From: NORP240 sp942492445
GTDB lineage: Bacteria > Pseudomonadota > Gammaproteobacteria > Pseudomonadales > Pseudohongiellaceae
Length of the DNA stretch: 64,000 bases
Direction: 5' to 3'
NCBI GenBank assembly: GCA_942492445.1
Contig: CALOEW010000003.1
Location: 19,376 to 83,375 of the forward strand
The position numbers and the translations under genes are program-made. Positions 19,452 to 27,117 of the stretch are shown here, piece after piece. The notes beneath the pieces are model-generated. The model had not been told where the DNA came from. It searched no databases and saw nothing but the letters and a program-made list of their open reading frames with translations. Within the stretch, counting starts at the first letter, position 1. Each line of letters opens with the position of its first letter.

Positions 19452-20667
19452 AACAGGTCTCCCAGGGAGGCCGTGCGACAACGGCAGGTTCCAGAAACCG
19501 GGCAGCAATATCAGAGTTAAACTTCAGGCTCGGCACTATTCCCTGTGTGGACAATTCCTGTGCAACAGCGTCGGCCAGTGCCGGACTCAAAGTAAATTTA
19601 GTTGGCCAGGCTACCAGAAAATTTTTAACCGGTTTGAGAAATACGGAGTCGGGACGATGTCCTTCCTGCTCCCTGCCTTCGGCCCGGTTTATCCGCAGGC
19701 AGGCCCAGTCGGCACCTTCAGTGTCGACCCAGGGAAACAATTCGTGCACCAGCCGCCCGGCCACCGTAATCTGCTCTCTGTCATCTCTTGTTACGCCTGT
19801 TTCAGCCAGCTCCCCACCCAGATACCAGGCCATGTCGTTGTTAGCGCAAGGATGACTGGTCAAAGTCAGTCGCGGAGTCAGGGAAAAGCTGTCGCCTACA
19901 CAATGAAGGTACAGGGGCGGCAGTGAACGTTTTCGCAGTATCACCATGTTGAGCGGTCGCGTCTGCATTTTCGGACCCGCCAGCCCGGCCAGTTGCAACA
20001 GGGCGGCGTTACCCTCGCCGGCAGCCAACACGATCCGTTTTGCCTGAAGCTCAAGTTGACCTCTATGAGTCCCGATGCGAAGCCTGCAATGTTCATGGTC
20101 GCCTTCTGGGGGCAGTTCAAGGCGGGAGGGAATGTAGCTGTAGATGCATTCCGGGTAATGAGCGCCGAGGGTTCTAAGCAGAGAGCCTGTGTCGATGACA
20201 AAATCCGGAAGTCGATAAAGTGACCCCTGACCCGTGGCCTCGTGTAGAGGTTGCGGATAGTCATTGTTGTCAACGAGATCTATCTTCCCTCTCAGTGTTC
20301 TGCTGCCCAGGAACGCTTTCAGTCTGGAAACATAGCTGCCTTCCGACCACATATAGTACCGATCGGACAGGACACGACAGCCTTGCAAGTCCACGGTGCC
20401 ATTGCCACTCAGGCAATCACGCCAGCGGGACGGCATGCCCGCGAGGGCAATGGCAGCCTCGGAGAGAGAGCCGCGTAGTGCGTATTTGAGTCCCCCGTGT
20501 ATGATTCCCTGGGAGCAGACAGACTGGCCATTGCCCAGCGTGGAGGCCTCCAGAAGAAGCACCGAGTAACCCAGGCCGCGAAGATGACTCAGGATCCAAA
20601 GACCGGCAATTCCACCACCGAGGATTACGATGTCAGCGGAAATATCGGCGGCCGCGGAAGTGGTCAT
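19444..20667 (-). CDS. FAD-dependent oxidoreductase (DAO family)
   Basis: A 407-residue flavoprotein. The FAD-binding Rossmann motif ADIVILGGGIAG is at the N-terminus, followed by SQGIIHGGLKYALRG, like the segment of glycerol-3-phosphate dehydrogenase-type proteins. A second conserved stretch, RIVLAAGEGNAALL, follows. I chose the ATG at 20667, because this puts the GxGxxG motif near the start and leaves 107 bases for divergent promoters with waaA. A longer frame to 20850 would overlap waaA. It is translated just before the aldo/keto reductase and is probably coupled to it. The substrate cannot be named. Confidence 0.75.
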   Translation of the reverse strand: MTTSAAADISADIVILGGGIAGLWILSHLRGLGYSVLLLEASTLGNGQSVCSQGIIHGGLKYALRGSLSEAAIALAGMPSRWRDCLSGNGTVDLQGCRVLSDRYYMWSEGSYVSRLKAFLGSRTLRGKIDLVDNNDYPQPLHEATGQGSLYRLPDFVIDTGSLLRTLGAHYPECIYSYIPSRLELPPEGDHEHCRLRIGTHRGQLELQAKRIVLAAGEGNAALLQLAGLAGPKMQTRPLNMVILRKRSLPPLYLHCVGDSFSLTPRLTLTSHPCANNDMAWYLGGELAETGVTRDDREQITVAGRLVHELFPWVDTEGADWACLRINRAEGREQEGHRPDSVFLKPVKNFLVAWPTKFTLSPALADAVAQELSTQGIVPSLKFNSDIAARFLEPAVVARPPWETCFV

Positions 20668-20774
20668 GGGCAGGTCACTAAATTGTGCGTGGTCGTAGAA
20701 AACTTGCGTAAGTATACCGACCTGCGCGAGTATTCCCAACACGCGTCCACGACCCGGATATTGTCCCGCTTGCC

Positions 20775-22055
20775 ATGCCCCGTCTCGCATACAGCCTGGT
20801 ATTTTACCTGATTGTTCCCTTTGCCCTGCTGCGATTGCTGTATCGCTCATTGCGTGTACCTGGCTATCGGCAGCGCTGGAAGGAGAGATTCGGGTTTTTT
20901 CAGTTACCCGGGAGCTGGGACAGGGACGGGAAAGCCCTCTGGATTCATGCTGTTTCAGTGGGAGAGACAGTTGCCGCAGTGCCTTTAATCAACCTGTTGT
21001 TGAAGCGCTATCCAGAACGAAATCTCGTGATTACCACCATGACACCGACCGGATCTGAGCGGGTCAGGGCGCTTTTTGGTGATTCGGTTTTCCATGTCTA
21101 TCTGCCTTACGATCTTCCCGGCGCCATGGCCCGGTTGATCTACAGGCTGAATCCCGGACTGCTGATCATCATGGAGACAGAGCTGTGGCCGAACCTGTTG
21201 CATTTCACCAGATTGGCGGGTTGTCGCACCCTGTTGGTTAACGCACGGCTGTCGGAGAAGTCCGCAACGGGCTATCGTCGGCTGGCCACCCTCACACGAC
21301 AGATGCTGAACAATCTGAATCTGATTGCCGCTCAGGCTTCTCCGGATGCTGACCGGTTCATCGCGCTGGGGGCAGAGCCAGAACGGGTCCGGGTAACAGG
21401 GTCGTTAAAGTTCGATATTTCTCCTCCCGCACGCCGGGACCAGCTGCCGCCGGTTTTTCACCGGTTGACTCAACTGGATCGACCCATCCTGGTAGCAGGC
21501 AGTACCCGGGAGGGTGAAGAGGAAAAGCTACTGGCCGGATTCCGGCAATGTCTGTCTGAATTGCCGGAGCTGCTATTGATCCTTGTGCCCAGACACCCGG
21601 AGCGCTTCAACAGCGTTGACAGACTTTGCAATGAACAGGGGCTCAACACTGTCCGTCGTAGCAGCAACCGGGACGTTGACGCTGACACCCAGGTGTTGCT
21701 TGGAGACTCCATGGGCGAAATGTGGAATTACTATGCCGTTGCCGATCTTGCATTTGTGGGAGGAAGCCTGGTCGATTGCGGTTGTCATAATGTGCTGGAA
21801 CCGGCTGCTCTGGGCATTCCCGTGTTGATCGGTCCGTCCCGATTCAACTTCGAAACCATCTGCGACCTGCTCCAGAAAGCCGGGGCTCTTGTATCGGTGT
21901 CCGATTCAGACGATCTCGCGCGGCAGGTAGTGAGGCTGCTTGGCAGTCCACAGTTATGTCAGGCCATGGGCAAGGCGGGCCGAAAAACAGTGGAATCCAA
22001 TCGTGGTTGCCTGCACCGCCTTGCTTTGCTGATAGACGAGCAGTTGCAAGACTGA
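20775..22055 (+). CDS. waaA: 3-deoxy-D-manno-octulosonic acid (Kdo) transferase
   Basis: Adds Kdo from CMP-Kdo to lipid IVA, giving the acceptor of WaaC. The N-terminal membrane anchor (LAYSLVFYLIVPFALLRLLY) is followed by WIHAVSVGETVAA, ETELWPNLL and VAGSTREGEEE, all typical of WaaA. The length of 426 residues is normal. The donor-site segment FVGGSLVDCGCHNVLEPAALG is near the C-terminus. It is transcribed divergently from the FAD oxidoreductase. Downstream lies repeat copy B2. Confidence 0.94.
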   Translation: MPRLAYSLVFYLIVPFALLRLLYRSLRVPGYRQRWKERFGFFQLPGSWDRDGKALWIHAVSVGETVAAVPLINLLLKRYPERNLVITTMTPTGSERVRALFGDSVFHVYLPYDLPGAMARLIYRLNPGLLIIMETELWPNLLHFTRLAGCRTLLVNARLSEKSATGYRRLATLTRQMLNNLNLIAAQASPDADRFIALGAEPERVRVTGSLKFDISPPARRDQLPPVFHRLTQLDRPILVAGSTREGEEEKLLAGFRQCLSELPELLLILVPRHPERFNSVDRLCNEQGLNTVRRSSNRDVDADTQVLLGDSMGEMWNYYAVADLAFVGGSLVDCGCHNVLEPAALGIPVLIGPSRFNFETICDLLQKAGALVSVSDSDDLARQVVRLLGSPQLCQAMGKAGRKTVESNRGCLHRLALLIDEQLQD

Positions 22056-22591
22056 ATCATTGTTGTCCCACAAATCCATGACCGGAAGGCGTTCACTACC
22101 CTGGACCTGTGCTAAGAGCTCGAATTCAAGCCTTTTGGAGACTAATAGCGGGGCAGGACTGACGAAGCCACAATCGAGATTGCTGTGCTCCATTCAGAAA
22201 CTGATCGCAAATCGAGGTCACTGAACCAGGAGTCCCGCACTCAACCAAGGCGCGGCCGGCAGGAGTATCCTGGGGCTGCAATAAAAGGACCAGCGCCGAG
22301 GGAGGAAAAATGACCGTTTTCCAGGGCATTTTTCAGAGTGAAGGCACCCGGGACGGGCGCGGTCCGCAGCACGCAGAAGCCCCTGCCGGCCGCGCCGCTC
22401 GAAGCCAACCCTCCAACCCATCAGAAGAATATGCACGCTTTCTGAGTTTTCAATTTCAGTACTTGCTGACTTATCACTCCGGGAGGCTGGGCGCACTGTG
22501 GGCATCGGTTCCGTGAAACCCGCCAGTGATGGCAGGAGGAGGAAAATCCCTCCCGGGAACCCTTTATCCACAGGCTTCGTGAGTCCAGAGA
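22056..22591 (-). repeat. Large dispersed repeat, copy B2
   Basis: A reverse-orientation copy of the element at 16495-17066. It starts one base after the waaA stop (ATTGTTGTCCCACAAATCC) and ends near GAGTCCAGAGATTCC. Long stretches match copy B1, including GATAAGTCAGCAAGTACTG and the ATGACCGTTTTCCAGGGCAT block. The gap 22056-22636 contains no gene that I can support. Confidence 0.8.
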
Positions 22592-22636
22592 TTCCTAAAA
22601 AATGTAGGGCAGCAGTGAGACTGAATCAGAGATTTC

Positions 22637-23950
22637 TCAAGGTCGAGTCAGGTTTTCGAAACCACTGGCGGTGACTCGGATATTATCTTCGATCCGGATC
22701 CCTCCCAATGGTGCCAGAGAATCTATCAGTTTCCAATTCAAAAGCCCGCTTCTGTCTGTGCCGCGGACCGAGTCCAGCAGAAGAGGGATGAAATAGAATC
22801 CGGGTTCGATAGTGAACACCATGTCCTGAGCCAGAGTGCGGGTGTTGCGCAGAAACGGGTACTCCTCGGGCGGCGGCCTGAGACTGCCATCCTCGGAGGC
22901 CAGGTGGCCGCCGACATCGTGAACCTGCAGCCCGAGCAGGTGACCCACTCCGTGCGGCATGAACAGACCTGCCAGATTCAATTCAATCGCCTGTTCGAGA
23001 TTGCAGGTTATCAGTTCGAGGTCGATTGCCAAAGCAGCGATCTGCCGCATGGCGGAGCGATGTATATCCACAAAGGAGATACCCGGTTTTACCATTCTCA
23101 CAAGTACCTGGTTTATTGTCGTGACACGCCGCAATAATTCCTCAAACAACGCGCTGGTTCCCGGCCGAATTGAGGTGCGTGTTACATCGGAACAGTAATT
23201 ATTGACCCGGTGTCCGGCATCAATCAGGCATACCCGGCCCTGGTCGTCGGGATTACGTCGCCGGCGCTTGTTCTGATAATGAAGAATTGCAGCCTTTGCA
23301 TCAAGCGCTACGATACTGGTGTAGGGGCATTCCTGTTCGGTAATTCCACAGGCGCGCAGGAAAGCCATGTGTATTTCGTACTCAAAGCCACCTTCCAGAA
23401 AGCAGGTCTTCGCGGCGCTATGACCCTTGAGAGCCACGCGATTGGCTGCTCTGATCTGCTCAATCTCAAATTGGGATTTACAGGCCCGCCAGTAATCCAG
23501 GCAGTGCAGCAGTGCCCGCGGGTTGATGTGGTGTTGCGGGATTCCAAGACCATCGGCCAATCGGGTGTTCTGGCCGAGAAATGCCAGGCGTCGGGTCGAG
23601 GGGAGATGCTCGCCGAACTGGCTGGGGCTGGAGAGCGTTATGATATCGAATTCTCCAGCCCACCAATTGGCATTATCGATTGACTGCTCATACCAGAAAT
23701 CCTGTGGGATCACCTGAAGATAGACAGGACGTTGACCTGGTCTGATCAGCACGGCCTGTTCAGGCCTGGCTACCGGCAGCCAGTGGCTGAAATGGCCAAA
23801 GGCCTTGAATGGAGCCGCCTGATCGTCAGCATAGTAAAGTTGCTCCTCGCCGCTGTGAATTATCAGACCCTCAACGCCCTCAAGTCGAGACAGCGCCCTG
23901 GCATACAGCGCCTGAAGACGGGCAATATGGTCGGAAAAAATTTCTCTCAT
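22637..23950 (-). CDS. pepQ: Xaa-Pro dipeptidase (prolidase)
   Basis: A cytoplasmic M24B metallopeptidase that splits X-Pro dipeptides. Metal-ligand regions are visible: CLIDAGHRVNNYCSDVTRT (two Asp), MPHGVGHLLGLQVHD (His), FTIEPGFYF (Glu) and GGIRIEDNI (Glu). With the start at 23950 (M-R-E-I-F-S-D-H) the protein has 437 residues, like the bacterial PepQ/OPAA group. A longer frame from 23980 has no matching extra residues in the family. It is divergent from nhaA, 202 bases away. Confidence 0.93.
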   Translation of the reverse strand: MREIFSDHIARLQALYARALSRLEGVEGLIIHSGEEQLYYADDQAAPFKAFGHFSHWLPVARPEQAVLIRPGQRPVYLQVIPQDFWYEQSIDNANWWAGEFDIITLSSPSQFGEHLPSTRRLAFLGQNTRLADGLGIPQHHINPRALLHCLDYWRACKSQFEIEQIRAANRVALKGHSAAKTCFLEGGFEYEIHMAFLRACGITEQECPYTSIVALDAKAAILHYQNKRRRRNPDDQGRVCLIDAGHRVNNYCSDVTRTSIRPGTSALFEELLRRVTTINQVLVRMVKPGISFVDIHRSAMRQIAALAIDLELITCNLEQAIELNLAGLFMPHGVGHLLGLQVHDVGGHLASEDGSLRPPPEEYPFLRNTRTLAQDMVFTIEPGFYFIPLLLDSVRGTDRSGLLNWKLIDSLAPLGGIRIEDNIRVTASGFENLTRP

Positions 23951-24152
23951 GGCGCGATAGTAGCAGCTGGCCGGTAACAATGCGCTGCGACAGTAGATTC
24001 ATCGGCAGGGAAGAACATTGCAGTTCTTGTTCCGAGGGTCCGTTATACTACATCCCAGCACGATTCGAGCAACAGAACAACTTTCAGAGGTTCCCTGGTG
24101 AACTGCCCGACTGGCAGGCAGATAAACTCACAATAAGCAGGAATTCGAGTAC

Positions 24153-25349
24153 ATGGTAATCGATACAGTAACAAAATCAGTCAAGGACTTTTTCCAGTTC
24201 AAGGCCTCCGCCGGCCTGTTGCTGTTCCTTGCAACCGTTCTTGCCATGCTGGCTCAGAATTCCCCACTTGGCTACTACTATGATGCACTGCTACAGGTGC
24301 CGGTGGAAATCCGGGTTGGTGGCTTCTACATCGACAAGCCGCTGTTATTGTGGATAAACGATGGGTTGATGGCGATTTTCTTTTTTACCATCGGACTGGA
24401 AATCAAGCGCGAATTCCTGGGAGGCGAACTGTCCGATCCTGCAAGGGTGGTCCTGCCGGTTGTTGCCGCCGTGGGAGGAATGTCGGTACCGGCAATCATT
24501 TATTCAGCAATCAACTGGGGAGACCCGGTAGCCATAAGGGGTTGGGCCATTCCCTCGGCTACTGACATAGCCTTCGCCCTGGGAGTGCTCGCACTGCTTG
24601 GAACGCGCGCACCCAAATCGCTGAAAATCTTTCTTATGACCCTGGCAATTATAGACGATCTTGGCGCCATCCTGATCATCGCTGTATTCTACACCAGCAA
24701 TTTATCCCTCCTGTCTCTGGCCGTTGCAGCAGCTGCTGTCCTGGCTCTTCTTGTCCTGAATCGCCGTGGCGTAATCGGTATTGCACCGTATCTGCTGATG
24801 ACGCTTGTGCTTTGGACTGCCGTACTGAAGTCCGGTGTACACGCAACCCTTGCCGGGGTTATTGCCGCTTTTTTTATACCCTACAGGGCTCCACCCGGAG
24901 ACAAGCTGACGCAACTTGAACGACTTGAGCAGGATCTGCACCCGGTCGTGGTTTTTGCTATTCTGCCGCTCTTCGCGTTCGCGAACACGGGCATATCATT
25001 CGAAAACATTACACTACAGTCCTTTCTGCATCCGGTGTCGCTGGGAATAGCCCTGGCATTGTTTTTCGGTAATCAGGTTGGGGTAGTGGGATTTTCCTGG
25101 ATCACGGTCAGACTCGGGTTTGCCAGGCTTCCCCAGGGGGCCGGCTGGATGCATATCTGGGGCGTGTCGATGCTTTGCGGTATCGGCTTTACCATGAGTC
25201 TGTTTATCGGAAGCCTGGCTTTCGAGCAGGGTGGGCCGGAACTTGGGGTCGATGACCGGCTTGGTATACTGGCCGGATCCCTGTTGTCGGGTTCGCTGGG
25301 ATTCCTGATATTGCGTTTTGTTACAAAATCCGAAAGATCAACGGGATGA
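24153..25349 (+). CDS. nhaA: Na+/H+ antiporter NhaA
   Basis: Exchanges one Na+ for two H+ across the inner membrane and protects against salt and alkali. It has 398 residues and about twelve hydrophobic segments. The conserved ATDIAFALGVL and LAIIDDLGAI contain the paired Asp residues of the ion site. NDGLMAIFFFTIGLEIKRE is also typical. The gap before it has a TATACT at about 24045 without a convincing -35 box. A small gene follows closely. Confidence 0.95.
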   Translation: MVIDTVTKSVKDFFQFKASAGLLLFLATVLAMLAQNSPLGYYYDALLQVPVEIRVGGFYIDKPLLLWINDGLMAIFFFTIGLEIKREFLGGELSDPARVVLPVVAAVGGMSVPAIIYSAINWGDPVAIRGWAIPSATDIAFALGVLALLGTRAPKSLKIFLMTLAIIDDLGAILIIAVFYTSNLSLLSLAVAAAAVLALLVLNRRGVIGIAPYLLMTLVLWTAVLKSGVHATLAGVIAAFFIPYRAPPGDKLTQLERLEQDLHPVVVFAILPLFAFANTGISFENITLQSFLHPVSLGIALALFFGNQVGVVGFSWITVRLGFARLPQGAGWMHIWGVSMLCGIGFTMSLFIGSLAFEQGGPELGVDDRLGILAGSLLSGSLGFLILRFVTKSERSTG

Positions 25350-25380
25350 GGGAATAATACTTCAAGGGGATTGCAAGATC

Positions 25381-25680
25381 GTGATACTGAAAACCGGGGA
25401 TGACATCAACCTGCTGCTGTCTCAGAGCCTCTCCGAAGACGGGATCCTGCTGACAGAAGAAGAGATCGCTCCGGAATTTTTTGACTTGAAAACTCGAATT
25501 GCCGGTGAGTTGTTCCAGAAGTTCGTCAACTACAGGAGCCGTCTGGCAATTGTTGTAAAGAATCCGCAGTCTTATGGCAAGCACTTCAGCGAACTGGTTT
25601 ATGAACATCGCAGCCACCCCAGTATTCGCTTTTTTCCCGATCGGAAGAGTGCAGATAACTGGTTGACAGGAGCACATTGA
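25381..25680 (+). CDS. Small protein resembling DUF4180
   Basis: A 99-residue protein of unknown function. The C-terminal part (VYEHRSHPSIRFFPDRKSADNWL) resembles the DUF4180 family, in which a phenylalanine-rich strand precedes a final helix. I chose the GTG at 25381 because AAGGGGA (25364-25370) lies ten bases before it; the frame is open further upstream into the end of nhaA. It is close enough to nhaA for cotranscription. No membrane segment or signal peptide is visible. Confidence 0.6.
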   Translation: MILKTGDDINLLLSQSLSEDGILLTEEEIAPEFFDLKTRIAGELFQKFVNYRSRLAIVVKNPQSYGKHFSELVYEHRSHPSIRFFPDRKSADNWLTGAH

Positions 25681-25842
25681 AGATTTTCAATTGACGGGCA
25701 TCTTTCGACGGGTGGTTCTTCCTTTAGGGGCTCGTGATGAGGGTAAGACTGTTCAGAGGCCCTCAAGCACTGCGGAGCCTGAGCAGACGTTACTCAAGAA
25801 GAATGGCCCGCCACCACTCAAACCAACACCAACGAGGACCTC

Positions 25843-26175
25843 ATGATCAAGACTACCACACCTTCTATCGAGGGAAGGCAAATTACCGATTACCTCGGGG
25901 TGGTCGTCGGTGAAGCTATTCTTGGAGCCAATATATTCAAGGACATATTCGGCGCAGTACGGGATATTGTCGGCGGCCGTGCCGGTGCCTACGAAGAGGA
26001 ACTCGGGAATGCGAGAGATATTGCCTTCGACGAGATGGAGCAGGAAGCCAGAATGCTTGGGGCGGATTCCATTGTCGGCATAGACCTGGATTACGAGGTA
26101 ATCGGAGTGAAGGGAGGCATGATGATGGTAAGTGTAAGCGGGACCGCGGTTAAAACACGCCTGCGGCGGGAGTAA
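25843..26175 (+). CDS. YbjQ family (UPF0145) protein
   Basis: A 110-residue member of the YbjQ family, sometimes labelled heavy-metal-binding although the function is not settled. Family features are TTPSIEGRQITDYLGVVVGE at the N-terminus, the Ala/Gly-rich middle (GGRAGAYEEELGNAR) and ADSIVGIDLDYEVIG with MMMVSVSGTAV at the end. The ATG has a GAGGA ahead of it. It stands alone between the DUF4180-like gene and a repeat. Confidence 0.9.
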   Translation: MIKTTTPSIEGRQITDYLGVVVGEAILGANIFKDIFGAVRDIVGGRAGAYEEELGNARDIAFDEMEQEARMLGADSIVGIDLDYEVIGVKGGMMMVSVSGTAVKTRLRRE

Positions 26176-26228
26176 TCCTGGTTTGCCAGGAAGAAGATAG
26201 GGCTTCTGCTGAATGTGACAAATCTGTA

Positions 26229-26395
26229 AATGTGCGGGATTCCTTTCACAGCGACCTCGAGCCCCGTAATCAGTTGTTGAATGAACCACTGCAATCTCAC
26301 GTTCATTTCTGACAGAGATCACAAATACTGGAAATACCCGAATTCTGACTGCAGAAAGCCCTCCGGGCATGATTTTTTGGGACAACAATAATATT
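26229..26395 (+). repeat. Partial dispersed repeat, copy B3, next to the RAYT-like gene
   Basis: Matches the last part of copies B1 and B2: GTGCGGGATTCCTTTCAC, ACCTCGAGCCCCGTAATCAG, TTGTTGAATG and GCAATCTC, then TTTTTTGGGACAACAATAA near 26369-26388. It lies directly before the RAYT-like gene. The repeat-rich half with the inverted arms is absent here. Confidence 0.7.
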
Positions 26396-26436
26396 TGGTC
26401 TATTCTTGAAGTGAGCAAGAAAACATTCCGGCCGGA

Positions 26437-27111
26437 ATGAGTCTCGTCGGCTTTGTTTCAGGGATAGATACCATGGGGGGAACACAACAGAATTCCCGAT
26501 TGAAAACCTATACGTTGAAGGACCGGGCATATTATGTATACCTGGGAGGCTCCCCCGGGAACGCCTGCTTTTTCGATCGGGACTGTTTCGATTACTATCT
26601 GATCCGGCTTTACAGTTGCATCAAAGCCTACCGACTTCAGCTTCACACTTACGTTCTGCTACCTGGCGAGGTGCACCTTCTTGTCAGTGCTTTTTCCTCG
26701 GCGGGACTGGCCCGACTGCTGCACTGTGTCAGTTCCAGCTACTCGAGCTATTTTTTCATTCGCTTTGAGCGGAGTTGCCCGGCCTTTATGGCCAAACCGG
26801 TTTGCCGAAAGCTGGCGGGCGGTGATCTCGTGCTTGATTGCCAGAAGTACATCGAACTGGCTCCGGTAAGGGGAGGCCTTGTTGATATGGCTGGTGAATA
26901 TCCGTGGTCAGGCTATGCAATCAACGGCTTTGGAGGCCACGGAACTAAACTGGCAGCTCACTATCAGTACCGCGACCTTTGCTCCCGAAGCCACAATCCT
27001 TTCCAGGCATATCGTGACTTTATCGCTATACCCTACAGCGAAGCACAGGAAAGGTTTCTCGAACAAAGGTTGCGATACGGGTTCCCGCTTGCCGAGCGAA
27101 GAGTCACTTAA
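26437..27111 (+). CDS. REP-associated tyrosine transposase (RAYT)-like protein with altered HUH motif
   Basis: A 224-residue member of the Y1/Transposase_17 superfamily. The N-terminal strand (RAYYVYLGGSPG), the segment YVLLPGEVHLLVSAFS, and the tyrosine helix YIELAPVRGGLVDMAGEYPW match RAYT proteins in order. The metal motif normally reads H-x-H (PNHVHLL); here it is G-E-V-H, so the first His is Glu. The catalytic Tyr region is kept. RAYTs move or maintain REP/REPIN repeats, and a copy of a dispersed repeat lies just upstream. Activity is doubtful with the altered motif. It ends six bases before the convergent gcvP stop. Confidence 0.7.
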   Translation: MSLVGFVSGIDTMGGTQQNSRLKTYTLKDRAYYVYLGGSPGNACFFDRDCFDYYLIRLYSCIKAYRLQLHTYVLLPGEVHLLVSAFSSAGLARLLHCVSSSYSSYFFIRFERSCPAFMAKPVCRKLAGGDLVLDCQKYIELAPVRGGLVDMAGEYPWSGYAINGFGGHGTKLAAHYQYRDLCSRSHNPFQAYRDFIAIPYSEAQERFLEQRLRYGFPLAERRVT

Positions 27112-27117
27112 CTGGTG

